DNA from: Lojkania enalia
Lineage: Eukaryota > Ascomycota > Dothideomycetes > Pleosporales
Direction: 5' to 3'
DNA length: 49,074 bases
NCBI GenBank assembly: GCA_010094045.1
Contig: ML986672.1
Coordinates: 133,478-182,551 of the forward strand
The first letter of the stretch is position 1; each line of letters starts with the position of its first letter. The notes beneath the pieces were generated by a model. The model was not told the origin of the DNA, did no database searches, and worked only from the letters and a program-made list of their open reading frames with translations. This document shows positions 23,801-33,399 of this stretch, piece by piece. The translations under genes were made by a program, and so were the position numbers.

Positions 23801-24740
23801 TATTAGAGAGAGGTTCTGTAAGAACAATCTTATAATTATAAGGATAGTATTCCGGTAATTAATAAGCTGCAGTTTTACTAAATATATCCTAATATCTATA
23901 GTATTTAGATAGTAATTAGAGATTTACTAGTACTTTATTTTTAGCCTTATCTTCTAGCTCTAAGGCTTACTTATCTTTAATCAGCCGCTTAATTTCGTAT
24001 AGAGATGTAGAGAAAAACTCGTTCTCTTTCCTCTTTATATTAAAGTAGAAAGTATTAGCTAAGATAAGAATAATAATAGGAGAATAGATTTTCTTTGGAT
24101 TGGATTTAGACTTTATTATATATAGGTATATAGGAGCTCTAAACTTATTTAGACTATAAGCTATAAGAGATTAATATAGTTTTAGTAGTCTTAGTAGACC
24201 TTTAATACGATAGATAGTCGGACTATAGAACTACTAATACTAGTCCTTTTCCTATAGAGCGTCGCGTCGCTAGATATCTAGCTCTACCTTCTTATTATAT
24301 ACTAGCTAAGTTAATTATATAAGAAGAGGAGGTAATAGATTATAAGTAGTAGAATACTTAGAGGGCTATATAATCTAATTCTTATCTATATCTAGCTGGA
24401 GTTAAAAGTAATATAACTATTTAATACTAATAATATAATCCTAAGTACCTAAGTCTATAATAATAAATAGATAGTTTTAAATAGTTCTCCTATTAATTTA
24501 TAGGTATAAGTAGATATACTAATTAATTAGGGTTTAAATTCGGTTCTAAAACCCTTTAACAGTAATTTTAAAGGGTAAGCGCTATATCGATATGTATAAG
24601 GCTTAGAAGAGCGATCTAGCTACTATAGAATTAAGGAATAGGAAGCCTTAGGTACTTATATTAACAAGAGCATTTAGTTATATACTAACATCTTTTAAAT
24701 ATAGAATAGTAGAGATTTAGAAGTACTTTCCTCTAAATAA
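20820..24740 (-). pseudogene. Gypsy-1 copy 2 pol pseudogene
   Basis: Minus-strand counterpart of the pol described for copy 1, in the same domain order: protease near 24590-24720, RT with intact YLDDIL at 23334-23348, RNase H near 22640-22920, integrase near 21700-22200, and the chromodomain around 21010-21060 with KWVGY retaining its Trp codon. Stop codons TAG/TAA occur throughout. The two copies carry partly different lesions, which helps reconstruct what each position used to be. It ends near 20820, where the sequence matches the pol end of copy 1 at 11935. Confidence 0.87.
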
Positions 24741-24759
24741 ATACAATAAATCGATGTTT

Positions 24760-26170
24760 AATAAGTTATACTTACTTAAGCCTAGGATAGAGAGTTTTCT
24801 TAGACGTCTCTATTTCCTACCTAAGAACCATCTAGGTAGTACTTATTTACGTCTAGAAACTCTTCTTTCTTAATCTTCTTTTATTTAACCTTTATCTCTT
24901 ATATTTTAAAGACTATATATTTATTTATAAAGTATTCTAGTTTACTATAGTTGTAGTAATTACTTAGAGTTATATACTTTTTAGGTGCGGAAGTCTTACT
25001 AGGTTATTAAAAAGCGATTATAGTAGAACGAGGTATTAATACTAGGGTGGATTAGAGTAGTATTAGATTGTAGGTTACCTTAGATAAATTTTTAAAAGCC
25101 TTCTAGTACCGATCTAAATTTATTTTAGCTATAACTTATAGGCTAACAGTTTATTTTAGGAGGTTAGAAATACTCCTCTTTTCTATATTATAGGCTGTTA
25201 AGTAGGCGACTATAGTATTAAAGGAGCTTTTTTATATAAGCTTAAAGCTAAGGTTTAATATCTTTAAATTAAGGAGAATCTTATTCTATAAGTAGAAGAA
25301 CTACTTAGATTAGGATATAGATCCTTTAATAGCTGTACTAATAAAGCGAGCTTTAAACGTTAGGAATACTTCTCCCTTATTTATCTTTAGGACCTAAAAC
25401 GCCTATCGCGCCTCTATCTCTTTATTACTTATAATAAAATATAATCGTAGAAGTAAAATTATTTCTTTAGTATTTTTAAACCGATACTAGTCTAATTTAG
25501 CTAGGTATTTTAGCTCTAGATACCCTTTTATAGTACTAGAGGTATATCTTTATACTACCGCTATATATATATACTCTATCTAATAGTAATCTATATTAAT
25601 CTTAAGTCGGTCTAGAATTAAAACTCGCTATTATTTAAATGTAGGTTTATTACTATCTATAAGACTTTTAATCTTAGACGTACGTTTAGTAAGGTAGACT
25701 TAAGGGGGCTTAGAAGTAGCTAAAAGGTTTCTTACTAGGGGAGTTGTAAAAGTTTCTTAGTATATTATTAGTACTAATTCGGTGGTTTATAGAGGTTAAT
25801 TAAGACTAATAGTTCTCTATCGTATTAAGCGTATAATCTTCTCTTATAAAATTGTAATTTATTTCTTAAGGGTTAGTTTACTTTAATTTCCCTCTAAATT
25901 AGATAGGTTCTTTACTACCAGCCCTATAGAAAGGGGTCCGCCTGTTATAGGGCCCCCTATAGGAGGTAACGGTTGTTCTATACGCGTAGATAGAAGTTTA
26001 CTCTTACTATAACTTATATATATATTAGTTCTAGTATAGGAATTAGAAGGTAAATTATAGTTAGATATCGGCGGTTACCTCCGATTCTGATAGGTTATTA
26101 GTAGTCTCTAAATTTCTATCTAAGTATACTCTACGCGGCTTTTCTAAAGGCAATCCTAATTATAGGGGAT
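24760..26170 (-). pseudogene. Gypsy-1 copy 2 gag pseudogene
   Basis: Minus-strand gag region. The nucleocapsid knuckle at 24918-24962 reads YYNYSKLEYFINKY: all zinc ligands are Tyr, as in copy 1, and the Gly before the His position is also changed to Glu. The start codon is not identifiable. Confidence 0.72.
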
Positions 26171-26374
26171 AGAAAGTTCTAAACTTAAAAGTTTCAGTTA
26201 ATAGAAGGTCTCTAAAATTTTATCTAGATAATTAAATAATTTAATATAATAGTATATAAGTATTATAATCTAAACTAAATCGGGTGTATTTTAGACTTAG
26301 ATATAGTTAAATAAATAATCGATATAATATTATTAAAGAGGCTATTACTAGTAGTATAGAGTTCTTCTATATAA

Positions 26375-26653
26375 TATAATAGTATAAGTAAGATAATAGG
26401 TCCGAATACGGTACGAATCTACTTAGAGGTATATAGAAGTATATAGGGGATTAGGGACCTAAAAATTCTATTAACACCTATAGGCCTTATATAAAAGGAT
26501 ATAGAAGAACTACTAAGCTACTTATAAGGGAGTATACAACTATATACGGAAGGGAAAAGGGGTAGAACTAGGGGTAGAATAAGATAAGCGAAAAGCTTTA
26601 GGATAAAGTTATATATAAAGCTTTTTATAGAACGATTTCTTTACATCGTTACA
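26375..26653 (-). repeat. Gypsy-1 copy 2, 5' LTR
   Basis: 279 bp inverted LTR. It is the one LTR here that keeps the ancestral tip CATCGTTACA (reverse complement TGTAACGATG). The primer-binding site lies at 26361-26374 and is complementary to a stretch inside this LTR. Confidence 0.95.
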
Positions 26654-26658
26654 TTATT

Positions 26659-28605
26659 AAGTAAAAGTAAAATTCTATTAGAGTATAGAAATACTTAATT
26701 AAATAGAAGAACTACCTAAACTCTAAGAATAGTTAGAAGCTAGAAGTAAATATTAGTACTAACGTTCTATAAGTATTCTAGAAAAAGAAGGGTATTAAAC
26801 TAAAGAGATTAAGTAAACCTATTAAAGACTGTAGACGCTCTTTAAAAAAGAAGAAGGATAGCTAAATTATTCTAAAGTATTACCTTTATATAAACTTTCT
26901 AGTTAATATAGCTACTTTTACCTAGTTTTCCTTAAATTAAGGTTTTTTTATAGGTGTTTAATAGTACTATTACTAAACTAAAGTTATATAAATAAGGTTT
27001 GGGAATAAGTACCTATAAAGTTGGTTTTATATATTAATATAGGTTCTTTAGTAATTATAAGAAGTAGTAATTCCTACTATTAATATTAGAAGGACTATAT
27101 TATAATATATTATAAACTAGAATAGTATATAGGAGGCGGAAATATTATATTATTCTAAATATAGCGCTAATCTAGACTATAAGATACTTGACTAGGGTAT
27201 TATATCTACAGAAACGCTGGAGAACCTATTAATATCCGAAAAAACTACTATTAACTAATATTTATACCTTACTACAACTTTTTCCCCTACTACAACTTAG
27301 TTAAGCCTTTTTAACAGGGCGAATAGGCTAAAAGCGTTAGTATAGAATAATATAGTATAATATAGTCCGGATTAATTTATAGAAGATTTTATTTCTTTTA
27401 CTTTAGCATATTTATTATTATCTATATTAAGAAGATCCTCCTTAACCTTATACTTGCGCGCCATGCTAATCTTAGTATAGTCCTAGCTAGTAAGTTTAAT
27501 TCTAGACGAAATCTTTCTATCCTTACTATTATAGGCGAATAGGAAGTTAGAATCTTTCTTACCAAGCCTAGATATTACTATTAGTACTAGAATGTGTAAA
27601 AAAGGGCTAAAACATATATCTAAGTCTATTTAACTACCGTTTAGGCAGTATCTTAGACCCTTTAAACTAGTTAAGTCTTATTACTACTAACGCGGGTAGT
27701 AATAAAAGCTTTAATAGCTTAATTAACCTTTATAATATACTCTAGTATAGATAGGTCCAGTTATAGATACGTTAGCTATAAGAAGGTTAGAATATATTAT
27801 ATTAGCCTAGAACGTACTTTAAAACAATTCTTATTATTCTTCTTAAGATAGTAGAGATAGATATTATATTAAATACCTTTGTAGAGATATTCTACTATAA
27901 GCAGGTCTAAAGAAGTAAATTTACAGTTACTATCTACTTCGTATAACTTACTATGAGCTAGACGCCTTAGATAGTAGAAATAGTAGATAGTATAGGGCTT
28001 CTTACCCTTAGCCTCCTTAATACGGTACTTCTAGACTAGAACAAGTACTATATTACGCGCTATAAACCTGTTAGGCGTAAATTAGCTGTTTATAGACTAG
28101 AAAGGCGCTGAAGAGGGCGTAAGAGGGGTGTATACGGAGGAGTATAGCGAGAATAGAAAAATAGGCGATAGGCGGCGCGGGCAGCGAGTATGCGTGTCTA
28201 CTAGCTCTTATTAGCTATAAAGTACTCTATTATATCCTATACAGAGCTATAACAACTGTACTAAATACGCAGCTAAAGACTGAGGGAATTATACTTACTA
28301 AGGTAGTTAAGGAAGTATAAGAATTAAAGAAGTAGAATAGGCGGGGGGAGTAGTATTTTTATAATCAGCGTTTACTCTACTAGTACCGTTTACTTATACC
28401 GCTTTAGGCAGCAAGTAATGAAGATTCCCTAAGGGTTAACCTTACTAGATAAAGGTAAAAGTAGTAGTAACGATATACTACTTAACCTAGAAGGAACTTT
28501 AAATTATATAACAGCACCTATCTTAGGATAGCTCTACTAGTCCATTCTAGCGATATTTGTCCTCTATAAGCTGTCGTAATAACAGCCTTCTAAGAAGAGA
28601 GATAA
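26659..28605 (+). pseudogene. Gypsy-2 3' part: integrase tail and long unexplained region
   Basis: 26659-27000 continues the integrase C-terminus on the plus strand (for example EELPKLQEQLEAR-like text near 26706-26750 once stops are read as Gln). No chromodomain motif could be recognised. From about 27350 to 28200 both strands can be read as long frames when TAG/TAA is taken as Gln/Trp. The minus-strand frame (28190 down to 27390, about 260 codons) has a Pro/Ser/Thr-rich start and a basic end. I cannot assign a family and cannot decide which strand coded. CA/TG are commoner here (28050-28560) than in most of the window. Confidence 0.5.
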
Positions 28606-28818
28606 TATAATATCTTATAGCTTTAAGTCACAGGTTAATAATATAGAGTTATCTAACCTAGGGTTGAAATAGCTGAATCGTACCCTATAGGGATAGTAGT
28701 AATTTATCTCTCTTTTATTAGTTATCTCTCTTCTAAGAGAACTGAATATACGAATATTTTAGCCCTACTACTCTATCTATTATTACTATGCTGTAATCTA
28801 TTATACTAGGCTATTACA
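28606..28818 (+). repeat. Gypsy-2 3' LTR
   Basis: 213 bp, ending GCTATTACA. Purine-rich TAAGAAGAGAGATAA (28591-28605) precedes it and the CTATA duplication follows. Confidence 0.93.
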
Positions 28819-28823
28819 CTATA

Positions 28824-30100
28824 CTTATAATAGTATCTTTTATAGTAGTACCTTTCTTATTTATTAGAGCTTATAGATATATAACTAAAAGTATTAAATT
28901 TTATAATATTTACATTCTTTTAGTAAATAGTATAATATTTTAGTTATTTATAATAGTTATTAAATAGATAATATAAGTTAGTATTATATAGAAAAATTAG
29001 ATTAGTATAATTGTTTAAGATACTAGATATTATAATATCTATTATAGTATAGTAGAGCTTATTAGAGAGAGAATATTAAAGATATATAATTTATCTAGTC
29101 TTTTTTAGTTTAGTATCTATAATTAGGCGTTAGAATTTAGTAAAGTAAGTAGAAAATCTACTTTAACCTTATTTTAAAATTTCTAGTTTACTCTATACTA
29201 TAGTTTTCTTATTCTAGTTATTATAAGTAGATTTTAAAAAAGCAACTAAGCTATTTATAGAGTTAATACTCTTATCTATTAATAGATTAACTAATATTAC
29301 TAAATCTTATTCTAGATAGAAATAGATATATAAAAGGTAGATATATTTAGTTAGATATTAGTTAATATTTTCTTCTAGTTTATAATAGAGCTTTTTAATA
29401 AAGTATAAAAGTTCTAAATATTTACTAGAAAATATTAGAAGATTAAATAAGTAGTTAAAATAGAAATATAAGTTATATATAATTTTAAGTAGATTAAAGG
29501 TTAATATAAATATCTATTTAAAAGTTAGAGTTATAAATTAAATTAGGTTAAAGGCGGGTAATAGTTATATTACTATTAATATACTAGTAGCTAGTAGAGA
29601 AGTAGCTATTTAATAGCTACTAAATTCTCTTTATATTACTTTAAAATTTAACTTATAGTAGTTTTCTTAGATTATTAAAGCCTCTACTAGTATCTTATTC
29701 TTCTATTATAAAGAGTCTAGTTTACTTTAAATCTTTTTAAATATATTAATAAACGTGTTTTTATTTATAGTATATAATAGTAGAAAATATAATATAATAT
29801 TATAAATATTTATATATAGTTAGTTAATTATACTTTAGATAGTTAATTCTATTACTATATACTATATATAAATATTAAAATATTATATAAAGAATAGAAA
29901 TATCTATATTATATAGATTTTTATAAAAACTAGGTTTATACTACTATATAAGCTAGTTAGGTTAGTAAAACCTTTCTCTATTATAATTATAATAAGTTAG
30001 TTATATTTTAGCTAGTAACTAATAACTATTACTAGTAGCTAGTTTAAATATTATAGTAAAAGTAGTATAGGTATAAAGATATTATAGTATTACTATAATA
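28824..30100 (-). mobile_element. Gypsy-3 copy 1, leader and 5' LTR
   Basis: After the CTATA duplication of Gypsy-2 the minus-strand Gypsy-3 resumes. 28931-30100 is its long LTR (1170 bp), which aligns end to end with 40931-42102. No polypurine tract follows at 30101, which fits a 5' LTR (or solo LTR) in minus orientation. The short gap to 14541 means most of gag is missing. Confidence 0.7.
28931..30100 (-). repeat. Gypsy-3 LTR, 1170 bp
   Basis: Starts TATAATATTTTAG and ends TTACTATAATA. It is homologous throughout to 40931-42102 (1172 bp) and, for about 260 bp, to 34956-35215. Differences are nearly all C/T or G/A. I could not find a clean target duplication (left AATAG, right GAGTA). Confidence 0.85.
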
Positions 30101-30946
30101 GAGTATTAGCTAAATTATATAGAAAAAAGCTTTAAATATAAATTAGAAAGTTAATAAGTCTAATAATTTTAGAACCTTTTTTAATAATTAAATTAAATAT
30201 ATTATAAGATATAGGCTATTAATTTCTTACTATAAAATAGAAGATCTTTATAACAGCTTCTAATTAGCTAGATACAGGATAGGGTAATAACTAAGAATAA
30301 TTACGTACTGCGGGGGATTATTCTTATAGGCTTATAATAGAAGTATATAAGTAGAGTATATAAAAGATATTTAAATTAACTATAAAGAGCTATAAAAGGT
30401 TAGAATTATAAAGTTATTAAATATAATTTAGTTCCTTTACTATTTCTTCCTACTTAGTTACTTAGTTAACTAAACTACTAAGTACGTTATATATCTTATA
30501 TTAACCTTATTCTTCTTGCTATATAGAGTCCTAAATCTTAATTAGATCTAGTATAGGAATTCCTATAAGAATATCTATAATAATCTTACTTAAATAAATA
30601 GTAATAAGTAAATAGAAGATTAAAATTACTTTATATATAATAGAATTTAGGAAATTAGTTTAACTAGTAGCTAAACTACTAAATCTAGTAATAGTATATC
30701 TAATAGTCTAAACTAGATTAGTATAGAAGATCTAATTAATTTAGTTGATAAAAGTTATATAAGTAGTTTTATAATAATTACTATAAAACTAAAAAGTAGT
30801 ATTAATAAAAAAAGGATTATTAAAACTTATATTAGTATTATATAAGAATAAGTATAAAGAAGATATATTAATAGTATAAAAAAATAGTATAAAAAAATAG
30901 AAGGAGTTTTAAATATTTAATAGATAGATAACTTATAATATAATAA
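30101..30946. other. Unassigned degenerate DNA, possible LTR/gag relic
   Basis: The sequence 30590-30930 on the plus strand reads as a polar, Gln/Ser/Lys-rich stretch after stops are read as Gln, as at the N-terminus of a gag, but no motif proves it. A small duplicated unit ATAGTATAAAAAA occurs twice at about 30874-30900. GCGGGGGATTATTC near 30311 is an isolated G-rich patch. It is bounded by the Gypsy-3 LTR and pogo B copy 1. Confidence 0.35.
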
Positions 30947-30948
30947 TA

Positions 30949-32820
30949 ATAGATAGTATAAGCGAGCTAATTACTTAAGTAAGCTAATTATAATACTAAA
31001 ACCCTACTAAAATTATAATAATTATACTTTATAGTATTATACTATAACTAATAACTATAGAATTAATTTAGAAAGAAGCTAGAATATAGCTTATATTCTA
31101 AGCTCTTTAATAAGACGTAATATTAACTATATATTATATTATATTAATCTATAATATCTCCTAAAATATACTTAATATATAAAAGTAAGGAATAGTTTTA
31201 TAATATAATTACTAGCCTAATTTAATAAAGTTTAGTAAAACTAAGAAGTAGGTAATTATTTAGTATATACTAAATCTAAATATAAGAGAATTTCTATTAT
31301 AGTTTACTACTATTTAAAATATTGCTAATTTACTACTAGCTATATACTCTACTAACTAGATTAGAAAGAACTAGATAGAGAACTTTATTAAATATATATC
31401 TAAGCTTAAGGTTAAATTTAATTAAAAATACAACTATTTAAAAGTTAAATATAAGGATTCTAAGATTATAAGAGATTAGTTCTACTTTATATAGAATATA
31501 AAGGCTAAATATAATATTATTAATAAAGATATATATAATTTTAATAAATTAGGTTTTATAATAGGCGTAATATTAATAGAAGTAGTAGTTACTAGCTTTA
31601 AGAGATAGAATTAATTAAAGCAATTCTAGCTAAATAATTATAAGTAGACTATAGTTATCTAGAGTATTAACGCGATAAAATAGGTAATACTACCTTTTAT
31701 TATCTTTACAGGTATCTACTACCTCTCTATATAGTATAAAGAAGATAATATTCTACTAACCTAGACTATATAAGTTACTAATAATAGCTAGATAATAAAT
31801 AATATTAGTATTAAATAGTTAAAGTACTTTAATATATATATAAAAGATTATACTATTAGTATATATTAATTACTAATTTTTAATAGCTATAAAAGTTATA
31901 ACTTACTTAAATTTAGGTAGCTCTATAAGAAAAAGAATATTATTACTCTTTATATACCTCTATATTTATTATACCTACTATAGCTATTAAATATAAGTTA
32001 TTTCTCGTCTTTAAAGACTATATATAGGCGCTAAATTAAGTAGCTAATATATAGTTATATTAACTATATTACGAAAATTAAGTTTTTATTCTACTTTAAA
32101 GTAGCTTTTAATATAGTAATTATAAAGAGTAATATCTTAAGTAGCTTTTAAAGTACTAGTCTAATTCTATTTAACCTAGATATAGTACTATTAAAATTTA
32201 AAATTTAACTATATATACTAATATCCTTTATAGTTAAAAATACTTCTTAAGAGTTAAAAATATTAAGTAATTCTATTAAATTTAGGTTTTAATCTATATA
32301 CGTTTAATTAAGAGTTTAAAAGTACCTAGATAGCTTATTTATTTTAATAATAAAAGTATTTAAATAGTTTATAAAGGGTACTATATATATAATATATAAA
32401 ACTATACTATTATATATTTAGGTTACTAAGTTTTAAACAGCTAATAAAGCTACTATATAATATTAATTATATAAAAGAAAGTATATATAAAAAAAAGATA
32501 ATCTAATAATTAAAGAAAATACTTAATTAACTACTTTAAAAGAGTTTAGTACTTATACTAATAAGAAGAAGAGTAGAAAGAAGGTATATATTAATAAAGG
32601 CTACCTGATTTAAAAATACTATAGATAGTATAATAAAACTAGGTATAACTCGCGGACGTATAAAAATAATACTATAGATATAGAAGAATAGACTACTATA
32701 CTATATAATATAATAGAATATAAAAAAGTATAATATTTAATAAAAAATAGTTATAATTTTAGTATAGTTTTAGTATTATAATTAGCTCGCTTAGGTAATA
32801 AGCTTACTTATATTATATAT
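30949..32820 (+). mobile_element. Pogo/Fot1-type transposon, family B copy 1, full length
   Basis: 1872 bp, TA duplications at 30947-30948 and 32821-32822. The inverted repeats contain AGTATAAGCGAGCTAATTA followed by a second (T)AAGCGAGCTAATTATAATAC unit, some Cs and Gs mutated. It is longer than family A because the catalytic domain is present. Coding strand is plus. The sister copy at 42364-44234 is almost the same length (1871 bp). Confidence 0.93.
31190..32700 (+). pseudogene. Full-length pogo/Fot1 transposase pseudogene, family B copy 1
   Basis: Encodes a DDD-type transposase of about 500 codons. The HTH region spans about 31200-31400; KN.VENFIKYISKLKVKFN and the CKD/YKDSKIIRD.FYL block (31360-31480) are typical of CENP-B-like domains. 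Catalytic sites: IYNFNKLGF (about 31528-31555; DKTGF-type, Asp to Asn), IFNSYKSYN (about 31875-31905; DGHGSH-type, Asp to Asn) and LLNISYF (about 31985-32005; LD.G.F-type, Asp to Asn). All three catalytic Asp are thus lost. The C-terminal knuckle near 32620-32680 has its Cys codons as TAT/TAC. Many TAG/TAA stops. It shows what family A lost by deletion. Confidence 0.88.
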
Positions 32821-32822
32821 TA

Positions 32823-33000
32823 TAACTAAGGCTATTTATATATATATTATATTTATATTATAAATTAATTAATTAGATATAATATAGTAAATTTAAAAAT
32901 ATAATTATATAATAACTAATAAAATTATAGTATTTATATAGATGTAAACTATTAAAAGAGTTTATAAGTAGTAAGTTTAACTATCTATAGTAAAAGATAT
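32823..33000. other. AT-rich spacer, nothing recognised
   Basis: Extremely TA-rich. No motif, repeat or frame that I can support lies between pogo B copy 1 and the CGATAA-rich stretch. Confidence 0.5.
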
Positions 33001-33123
33001 AATAAACGATAATATACGATTAATAAGATAAAATACCGATAAAAAACCGATAATTATATCGTTTCTATCGTTATATTGTTAACAACCCTGCTACTCGCTT
33101 ATATAGGCCGCTCGCTTATAAGG
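33001..33123. mobile_element. Possible right end of a third DNA transposon family
   Basis: Two CTCGCTTATA motifs (33094-33103 and 33111-33120) lie in tandem just before a TA (33124-33125). This is the spacing seen at the right ends of pogo families A and B. Inward are AACAACCCTG (33081-33090) and repeated CGATAA/ATCGTT motifs (33012-33076). CAGGGTTGTT with CGATAA repeats would also suit a hAT terminus, so the class is open. No left end was found. Confidence 0.4.
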
Positions 33124-33392
33124 TATGTTAGTAATTCTATTATATTGTTCTTTAAGAGACGTTATATATAGAAGCGGCGCATCTTTTATATTAAAGTTGC
33201 TTATTATTAATAGCTAAGATAGCTAAAGAGATATCTGCTTTATTATAGCTGGATTAGATATTCGTAGATTAAGCTATTATTATTAGAAGGTAGAGTGTTG
33301 CGTAAAGTTGGTAAGGTGGCGCGCTACTTATGTTATATATCGCCAATGTAAGACGGAATAACTATCGGGCCGAGAGCTTAGAAAGGGAAGGT
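33124..33392. other. RIP-poor island, possibly low-copy host DNA
   Basis: Unlike its surroundings this stretch holds many TG dinucleotides (about a dozen from 33078 to 33354) and a few CA, and is less AT-rich (for example GGTAAGGTGGCGCGC near 33311). No open frame longer than about 35 codons and no known domain. It ends abruptly where Gypsy-3 copy 3 begins. It could be single-copy host sequence or a late insertion that never met RIP as a duplicate. Confidence 0.5.
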
Positions 33393-33399
33393 AGTTAAG

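Larger units (their letters stand above)
19463..26653 (-). mobile_element. Full-length Ty3/Gypsy chromovirus, Gypsy-1 copy 2 (inverted)
   Basis: 7191 bp, LTRs at 19463-19741 (3' LTR of the element) and 26375-26653 (5' LTR), TTATT target duplication at 19458-19462 and 26654-26658. Same family as copy 1 but opposite strand, nested within the pol of Gypsy-2. Copies 1 and 2 thus form a pair of 7.2 kb inverted repeats separated by 6.2 kb. The RT box YLDDI is intact here (minus strand, 23334-23348), whereas copy 1 has YLDNI, so each copy was mutated independently. Confidence 0.95.
14542..28818 (+). mobile_element. Full-length Ty3/Gypsy element Gypsy-2, split by Gypsy-1 copy 2
   Basis: LTRs of 213 bp (14542-14754, 28606-28818) and a CTATA target duplication (14537-14541, 28819-28823). 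Without the inserted 7191 bp element and one TTATT the element is about 7.08 kb. It carries gag, protease, RT, RNase H and integrase on the plus strand, then about 1.9 kb of 3' sequence, with purine-rich TAAGAAGAGAGATAA before the 3' LTR. It is inserted in Gypsy-3 copy 1. It is the least mutated retroelement here: YLDDI is intact and CA/TG survive in several places. The window holds no second copy. Confidence 0.93.

Noticed and set aside
28931..30100. Gypsy-3 LTR here as a proven solo LTR
   Set aside because: No clear target duplication was found, and minus-strand Gypsy-3 coding lies on its left once Gypsy-2 is removed. A 5' LTR is more likely.
33012..33076. CGATAA/ATCGTT repeats as a CRISPR-like array or an origin
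   Set aside because: Units are 6 bp and irregularly spaced, with no spacers of constant length. A transposon subterminal region explains them better.
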